64,000 nt of DNA from Streptomyces nojiriensis (GTDB lineage Bacteria > Actinomycetota > Actinomycetes > Streptomycetales > Streptomycetaceae). Position 1 is the stretch's first letter, and each line of letters begins with the position of its first letter. Below the pieces are notes generated by a model. That model was not told the origin of the DNA. It saw nothing but the letters and a program-made list of their open reading frames with translations, and did not search any database. The stretch is from positions 1,860,001 through 1,924,000 of the forward strand of contig NZ_CP071139.1 of the NCBI RefSeq assembly GCF_017639205.1, written 5' to 3'. Made by a program: the position numbers and the translations under genes. Of the stretch, positions 60,061-64,000 are shown piece by piece.

Positions 60061-60395
60061 GCACCCTGCCCGTCTACCGGTGGCGTCTGGCCCCCGACGG
60101 GCTGGCCACCCGCCGGCAGCTCCGCTCCCTGGGGCTGCGGCCGGGCGGCCAGGACGTCGTCGCACAGCTGGAGCGGCCCCGCCGACGGCGCGGGCCGCTG
60201 GTCGCCTACCTGTACCGGATCGACCGGGCCCGGCCCGTCCGGCCGATGACCGCCCGGCGGGCCGCGGCCCTGGCGAAGGCGAACGCGGCCCGCCGCTGGT
60301 GCCCGGCCTGCTGCCGCGATGCCGGGTACGTGATCCCGGCCTCGCTCGGCATGTGCACCCCGTGCGCCTACCCCGAAGCACAGCACCCCGCCTGA
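60057..60395 (+). CDS. RRQRL-type zinc-binding protein (copy 2)
   Basis: Identical 112-residue product to 43592-43930. Confidence 0.75.
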   Translation: MSTLPVYRWRLAPDGLATRRQLRSLGLRPGGQDVVAQLERPRRRRGPLVAYLYRIDRARPVRPMTARRAAALAKANAARRWCPACCRDAGYVIPASLGMCTPCAYPEAQHPA

Positions 60396-60415
60396 CCTCC
60401 CGAGGAGACATCCCC

Positions 60416-60856
60416 ATGACCGAGACCATGCCGGAGACGATCCGGTACACCGCCGATGTGGTGTGCATCCGTGGCGGCGACGTGCTTGTGATCGAGCGCG
60501 GCTGGCCGCCGCACCAGGGCCGCCTGGCCCTGCCGGGCGGGCACGTAGACGCGGGCGAGACGTCCCGCGAGGCCGCCGCCCGGGAACTGCTGGAGGAGAC
60601 CTGCGTCCACGTCCCCGCTGACTCGCTGGTGCTGGTCGGTGTGTACGACGCTCCGGAGCGCGATCCGCGCGGCCGGTACGTCACCGCCGCCTACGCCGCC
60701 ACCGTCCCCGACGACACCACCGCCACCGCGGGCGATGACGCTGCCGCGGTGCGGTGGGTGCCGCTGGACGCACCGGGCTCCCTCGCCTTCGACCACGGCG
60801 AGATCGTCCGCGCCGCGTGGCGCCGGCACCTCGCGGCCAACCACCCCACCTGCTGA
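60416..60856 (+). CDS. Nudix hydrolase, intact
   Basis: A 146-residue Nudix protein: strand VVCIRGGDVLVIERGW, Nudix box beginning GGHVDAGET and ending RELLEETC (the usual Gly of REUXEEXGU is Cys), then VRWVPLDAPGSLAFDHGEI. Nudix genes are standard in AICEs (pSAM2-type) and may affect signalling between cells. Its first 90 residues equal those of the chimeric gene at 43951; the rest exists only here, so this copy shows the ancestral form. ATG has GAGGAGA upstream. Confidence 0.88.
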   Translation: MTETMPETIRYTADVVCIRGGDVLVIERGWPPHQGRLALPGGHVDAGETSREAAARELLEETCVHVPADSLVLVGVYDAPERDPRGRYVTAAYAATVPDDTTATAGDDAAAVRWVPLDAPGSLAFDHGEIVRAAWRRHLAANHPTC

Positions 60857-60873
60857 CCGTGAAGAGGCCCCTC

Positions 60874-61509
60874 ATGTCAGGAATCGACTGGGACGAGGAG
60901 TTCACCCGCCTGAACCCCGCGCCCCCGGAGAAGCCCAGTACCTCGTCCAAGTTCTCCGCCACGATCGGCAAGGTCGGCGGGGTCCGCCGTAACACGGCTG
61001 CTCTCGCCGTGTGCGGCACGATCGCTGTCCTCGCGGTGTGCGGAACGGTCGTTGCCGTCACCGGCATGCAGGGCGAGCAGGCCGCCCAGGACCGTGCCAG
61101 GGCCAGGGAGCAGGCCGCGAACGCCCTGGTCGAGGTGGAGGCCGACAAGCAGCGGGCGCAGACCGAGGAAGCCGCGGCCAAGGCCCTCTACGAGCGGGAG
61201 ATGGCCGTCTACCTGGAGTGCATGAAGATCCGGGCGGCCGCCGTCGCCAAGGCCGCCTCCTACGAGGTCTCGAAGATCCCGCCCTGCGCCGCCCCGACCC
61301 TCGGCGGAGGTGTGGCCGCCAAGAAGCAGGACGAGGCCACCGGGGCAGACAGCGCCCTCACCTCCAGCCCCTGGCTGTGGGTCGCCCTCGTCGGCGGCGC
61401 TGGTCTCGTCGCCTACAAGAAGCTCTCGGCATCCACCGCTGCCGGTTCCGGTTCCGGTGCGGTCGCCGCCGCGAACGACAAGGGATTCACCTTCGAGAAG
61501 GGTGCATGA
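60874..61509 (+). CDS. Membrane protein with coiled coil, transfer region
   Basis: A 211-residue protein with a cytoplasmic N terminus, a hydrophobic segment near residues 43-65 (LAVCGTIAVLAVCGTVVAV), an Ala/Glu/Gln-rich coiled coil (about 70-110) and a second hydrophobic segment near 165-180. No family recognised; the position and topology suggest a spread or transfer accessory protein. ATG at 60874 follows GAAGAGG. Confidence 0.65.
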   Translation: MSGIDWDEEFTRLNPAPPEKPSTSSKFSATIGKVGGVRRNTAALAVCGTIAVLAVCGTVVAVTGMQGEQAAQDRARAREQAANALVEVEADKQRAQTEEAAAKALYEREMAVYLECMKIRAAAVAKAASYEVSKIPPCAAPTLGGGVAAKKQDEATGADSALTSSPWLWVALVGGAGLVAYKKLSASTAAGSGSGAVAAANDKGFTFEKGA

Positions 61510-61727
61510 GAATGACGCTCCAGTTCTTCGCCCTGGCCCTGTTCTGCTGGGCCCTGTTCTTCACCTTCAAGAAGACGAAGGGAAAGCAGATGGCGATCTG
61601 CATCATGCTGATCGTCTCTGGGATCTTCCTCCCCTACACGCCGTTCAGTGACGAGATCCGCAGCACCCTCGCCTCGGTCTTCAACACGGCGAACGACACC
61701 GTCGGCACCATCGGCTCGTCACGCTAG
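61506..61727 (+). CDS. Small two-TM membrane protein
   Basis: A 73-residue protein with hydrophobic segments at about 5-20 (LQFFALALFCWALFFTF) and 29-45, coupled to the preceding gene by an ATGA overlap. It resembles the tiny Spd-type proteins of Streptomyces elements in size and topology only. Confidence 0.6.
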   Translation: MRMTLQFFALALFCWALFFTFKKTKGKQMAICIMLIVSGIFLPYTPFSDEIRSTLASVFNTANDTVGTIGSSR

Positions 61728-61741
61728 GCCACCACCCGCCC

Positions 61742-61850
61742 TGGTTACCGGTTACCGGTTACAACCTGCAGGAGCCGGTTCGGCCCGCCCTGAGGGGTCC
61801 GAACCGGCGTCCACAGGGCCTGTAACCGGTAACCCGTAACTCCTCTCAAC
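61742..61850. repeat. GGTTACC repeats, inverted pair; possible clt or operator
   Basis: GGTTACC occurs in tandem at 61744-61764 (ggttaccggttaccggttac) and in inverted form at 61828-61848 (tgtaaccggtaacccgtaac). Between them ccggttcgg and ccgaacc could pair as well. The stretch separates two transfer-region genes. Clustered short repeats can be TraB recognition sites, but the known 8-bp TRS motif is not seen. Confidence 0.5.
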
Positions 61851-61875
61851 TACGTAGTGTCATGGAAGGGGGCTC

Positions 61876-62883
61876 GTGGAGCTGCTCATCCTCCTCGCCG
61901 TCAGCTACCTGATTGGCGTCGACAATACGCACGGCAAATACGAGCAGGCGGGAATCAAGAAACCCCCGCCGAAACCGAAAGAGAAGTGGTCTCCGACTCG
62001 GGCGCCGGACACCTTCCGGAACGCCTCCTACAACGCGGCCGCGAAAACACATTACGGGCTTCTCGCGGGTGCCCACTGGGCCGGGGGCCTGCGTGACGGG
62101 TGGCGTTCCGCCTACCTGAAGAAGCCGGGCACGGTGCGTTCCGGTTCACCCTCCGGGACACCTCCGCCGAAGCCCAGCTCGACCTCAGGGGACAGCGTCC
62201 CGCCGAAGCCCACCAGGCCTCCGAGCGCCCCGCCGCCCGAGGCAGCCGCACCCCCCGAGAGCCCGCCTCCGAAACCCCCCACACCCCCCATGCCGCCGAC
62301 TGCTCCACCGGATCCGCCCGCACCGGTGCCGGCCCCGACGGTCCCGCCGCCCGGCACCGTCCCTCCGCCCCCGAAGGTCACGCTTCCCGAACAGATCAGG
62401 AAGGACCCTGCGATGCAGCCCGATCCGCCCGTTCCGCACACCGCGACCGTCGACGACAAGGGCGTCCACGTCACCACGACCGCCGGGAAGAACCGCACCT
62501 ACAGCGGCGGTGAGGTCATCACCCTCACCCAGGTCATCGACCTCGCCGAGGGCGCCGCCGCCCTGTGCCAGTCCAGCTCCGAGGCCTGCCTGGAGCTGGT
62601 GGACGAGTCCGCGCAGCTCGCCGCGGACTGTGAGGCGCTGATCGCCGAGATCACCGAGAAGGGCGTCGGCTCGAACCTCATCGGCGCGTGCGAGCACCTG
62701 CAGGAGCAGCTCGGCCTGCAGGCCGCTGCCGCCAGGAAGCTCCACGACCAGATCCAGGGCGGCGAGGAAGCCTGCCGGACCGCGTCCGTGAACGCGGAGG
62801 TCCGGCACGGCCAGATCTTCCGGGCGGTGGCGGACTCCCCCCTGACCCGGCCCGCCGAACGCGACTTCTACAACCACCGATAG
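61876..62883 (+). CDS. Proline-rich transfer-region protein
   Basis: A 335-residue protein: a short hydrophobic N terminus (MELLILLAVSYLIG), a basic region, a Pro/Ala/Ser-rich stretch from about 90 to 175 and a helical C-terminal domain with several Cys (CQSSSEACLEL, ADCEAL, GACEHL). The Pro-rich part may span a wall layer or act as a flexible linker. GTG at 61876 is preceded by GGAAGGGGG. No family recognised. Confidence 0.65.
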   Translation: MELLILLAVSYLIGVDNTHGKYEQAGIKKPPPKPKEKWSPTRAPDTFRNASYNAAAKTHYGLLAGAHWAGGLRDGWRSAYLKKPGTVRSGSPSGTPPPKPSSTSGDSVPPKPTRPPSAPPPEAAAPPESPPPKPPTPPMPPTAPPDPPAPVPAPTVPPPGTVPPPPKVTLPEQIRKDPAMQPDPPVPHTATVDDKGVHVTTTAGKNRTYSGGEVITLTQVIDLAEGAAALCQSSSEACLELVDESAQLAADCEALIAEITEKGVGSNLIGACEHLQEQLGLQAAAARKLHDQIQGGEEACRTASVNAEVRHGQIFRAVADSPLTRPAERDFYNHR

Positions 62884-62895
62884 GAGAGGCCCGCC

Positions 62896-63288
62896 ATGTC
62901 TGTCCTCGAATCCCTCATTGACGCCGTGACCTACGCGGCCCTGCGCACCAAGCTCGCCTGGCTCACGCACAAGGTCCACGCCCACGCCGAGACCGTCAAC
63001 CGGCTCGCCGCCGAGGTCGACGACACGGCCGAACAGATGCAGGACGCCTCCGAAACGATGAAGGCGCTCGCCGTCGACACGGCCACCGTCGCCGAGTTCG
63101 CGGACGCGGCCCTGACCATGACGGGCGCCAGGGAAGCCGCGGGCGCCTACACCGCCGCCGCGGACAGCGCGTCCGCAGCGGCCGACGCCGCGAAGTCGAC
63201 CACCGAGAACGACCACGGGGGCATCGCCGACGCGGTGGACACCTCCCCGGTCGAGATGGCCGAAGCCGCCTTCTACACCCAGCAGTAG
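62896..63288 (+). CDS. Ala-rich coiled protein, transfer region
   Basis: A 130-residue mostly helical protein (heptad-like RLAAEVDDTAEQMQDASETM) with no recognised family. ATG has AGGAGAGG upstream. It belongs to the same operon as its neighbours (12- and 14-bp gaps). Confidence 0.6.
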   Translation: MSVLESLIDAVTYAALRTKLAWLTHKVHAHAETVNRLAAEVDDTAEQMQDASETMKALAVDTATVAEFADAALTMTGAREAAGAYTAAADSASAAADAAKSTTENDHGGIADAVDTSPVEMAEAAFYTQQ

Positions 63289-63302
63289 GAAGGACAGGAC
63301 CC

Positions 63303-64000
63303 GTGGGGCCGACCCGAGCACAGTTCATCCAGTACGCGCCCGCCGCTCTCGCGCTGGCATCTGCCACGGTCGGCCCCTGGTCCGCCATCGCCGCCGCAGC
63401 GGCCGGAGCGGGGGCGTGGGCCGTGGGCGCCTCCGCCCCCGTCCTGCGCTCCCTGATCGCGTGCGGGAGCACGGCCACCGGCTGCGGCATCGCCGCCCAC
63501 CAGCTCCTCGCCTCCGGCATGGACCCGCTGTTCGCCCTCGGCCTCGCCGTCCCGGCCGGCGCGGCCGTCCTGGCCCACCGCCGCAACACCGCCGGCGAAC
63601 TCCCCGCCCTGCCCGCTACTACCACCTCGGGGGAGTCCTCGCAGGCGCAGGTGATCACGGCGTGGTGGACGGAGTTCATCTGCGGCCCGACCCAGACCGA
63701 GGGCCGCAAGCTCATCCAGCCCGGCGCCACGCTCGCGCACCTCACCCTCGACACCGGCGACGACCACGTGTCCTTCACCGGGATCATCACCCTGCCCCAG
63801 GGACAGCAGGTCCGCGTGAAGGCCGCCGACATCGCCGCCGTCTACCAGATCCCCGTCTCCCAGGTGGAGATGGGCGACCCCAAGCACTACGCCCCCAACG
63901 CCCTGCCGGTCACCGTGCACCTGAAGAAGCCGTCGGTGGCGCCCGCGATCGCGGCCGGTGTCCCGTCGACGCCTGAGGAGCTGTGGGCCGCGCACGTGGC
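63303..64000 (+). CDS. Membrane-anchored transfer protein, N-terminal part
   Basis: The first 232 residues of a longer protein that leaves the window. GTG at 63303 follows GGAAGGA. Three hydrophobic segments fall between residues 10 and 90 (YAPAALALASATVG; IAAAAAGAGAWAVG; LGLAVPAGAAVLA), then a soluble region (VITAWWTEFICGPTQTEGR, HVSFTGIITLPQGQQV). Place and topology suit an FtsK/TraB-like or related AICE transfer ATPase, but no nucleotide-binding motif has yet appeared. Confidence 0.6.
   Translation, partial: MGPTRAQFIQYAPAALALASATVGPWSAIAAAAAGAGAWAVGASAPVLRSLIACGSTATGCGIAAHQLLASGMDPLFALGLAVPAGAAVLAHRRNTAGELPALPATTTSGESSQAQVITAWWTEFICGPTQTEGRKLIQPGATLAHLTLDTGDDHVSFTGIITLPQGQQVRVKAADIAAVYQIPVSQVEMGDPKHYAPNALPVTVHLKKPSVAPAIAAGVPSTPEELWAAHV

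Larger units (their letters stand above)
52603..60686 (+). repeat. 8,084-bp direct repeat, second copy
   Basis: Identical to 36138-44221 in every stretch compared. Lack of any visible difference means a very recent duplication, gene conversion, or an assembly effect. Confidence 0.93.
52603..64000. mobile_element. AICE copy 2, left 11.4 kb, continues past the window
   Basis: The left 8,084 bp repeat copy 1; then an intact Nudix gene and a set of membrane, Pro-rich and coiled proteins typical of an AICE transfer region. Int, xis and replication genes are expected to the right of the window. It probably represents the complete form of the element. Confidence 0.8.

Noticed and set aside
52603..60686. 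Treating the second 8-kb repeat as a certain assembly error
   Set aside because: The copies diverge into different, sensible gene contexts at 44221/60686 and the junction at 52603 is a proper attachment site, so a real tandem array is plausible; the doubt is kept in the findings.

Overview
The window is high-GC actinobacterial DNA, most probably from a Streptomyces or close relative. Evidence for this is dense Streptomyces-style coding with GTG/TTG starts and 4-base stop/start overlaps, paired two-component systems, ECF sigma factors, rare TTA codons and an actinomycete integrative and conjugative element (AICE). No rRNA, tRNA or CRISPR array was seen.

Chromosomal part (1-36137). A truncated LuxR-type ATPase regulator runs off the left edge, followed by a NarL-type two-component pair and a GNAT acetyltransferase. 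Positions 3898-10785 hold a light/oxidative-stress type cluster: a six-gene minus-strand operon (ECF sigma factor, FAD oxidoreductase, DUF1365, cyclopropane-fatty-acid synthase, DUF1295, hydrolase) divergent from a MerR/B12-binding, LitR-like photoreceptor-regulator. A photolyase and an NAD(P)-binding DUF2867 protein follow. A fasciclin lipoprotein is divergent from sigK-rskA, and the shared intergenic region carries back-to-back SigK-type promoters. After a GlxA-type regulator/isochorismatase pair and a phosphotransferase comes a 1,953-residue protein with TIR, degenerate metallophosphoesterase, NACHT NTPase, pentapeptide and about 14-15 WD40 repeats. Next are an ArsB/NhaD-like transporter, a three-gene operon of an inositol-phosphatase-like enzyme with two poorly known partners, a tyrosine phosphatase, a divergent IMP dehydrogenase, three small secreted peptidoglycan-binding proteins and an OmpR-type two-component system. 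Three MITE-like repeats with terminal inverted repeats sit at 3728, 9478 and 32230.

Mobile part (36138-64000). Two AICE copies lie in tandem with a 16,465-bp period. Their first 8,084 bp (36138-44221 and 52603-60686) appear identical. This shared part carries a short hypothetical gene, a promoter-repeat RNA-terminator unit next to a DUF3800 gene, an XRE regulator, an epimerase, a GntR repressor with a palindromic operator, small conserved AICE genes, a DUF2637 membrane protein, a zinc-binding RRQRL-type protein and a Nudix gene. The copies then differ. Copy 1 jumps in frame from the middle of the Nudix gene into a DUF6197-like gene and continues with an HNH nuclease, two C5-methyltransferase-like proteins, prim-pol, a DUF3987 replication protein, an iteron region, xis and int. 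It has no transfer genes. Copy 2 keeps the full Nudix gene and runs into membrane and proline-rich transfer-type genes until the window ends. The simplest reading is a tandem array of one element in which the left copy has lost its transfer block by internal deletion. Misassembly of a repeat must be excluded.

The array is inserted 34 bp upstream of the start codon of the OmpR-type response regulator, within what looks like its own promoter/operator. The most interesting loci are the RNA-DUF3800 module, the TIR-NACHT-WD40 giant protein, the SigK double promoter and the tandem deleted/intact AICE pair.
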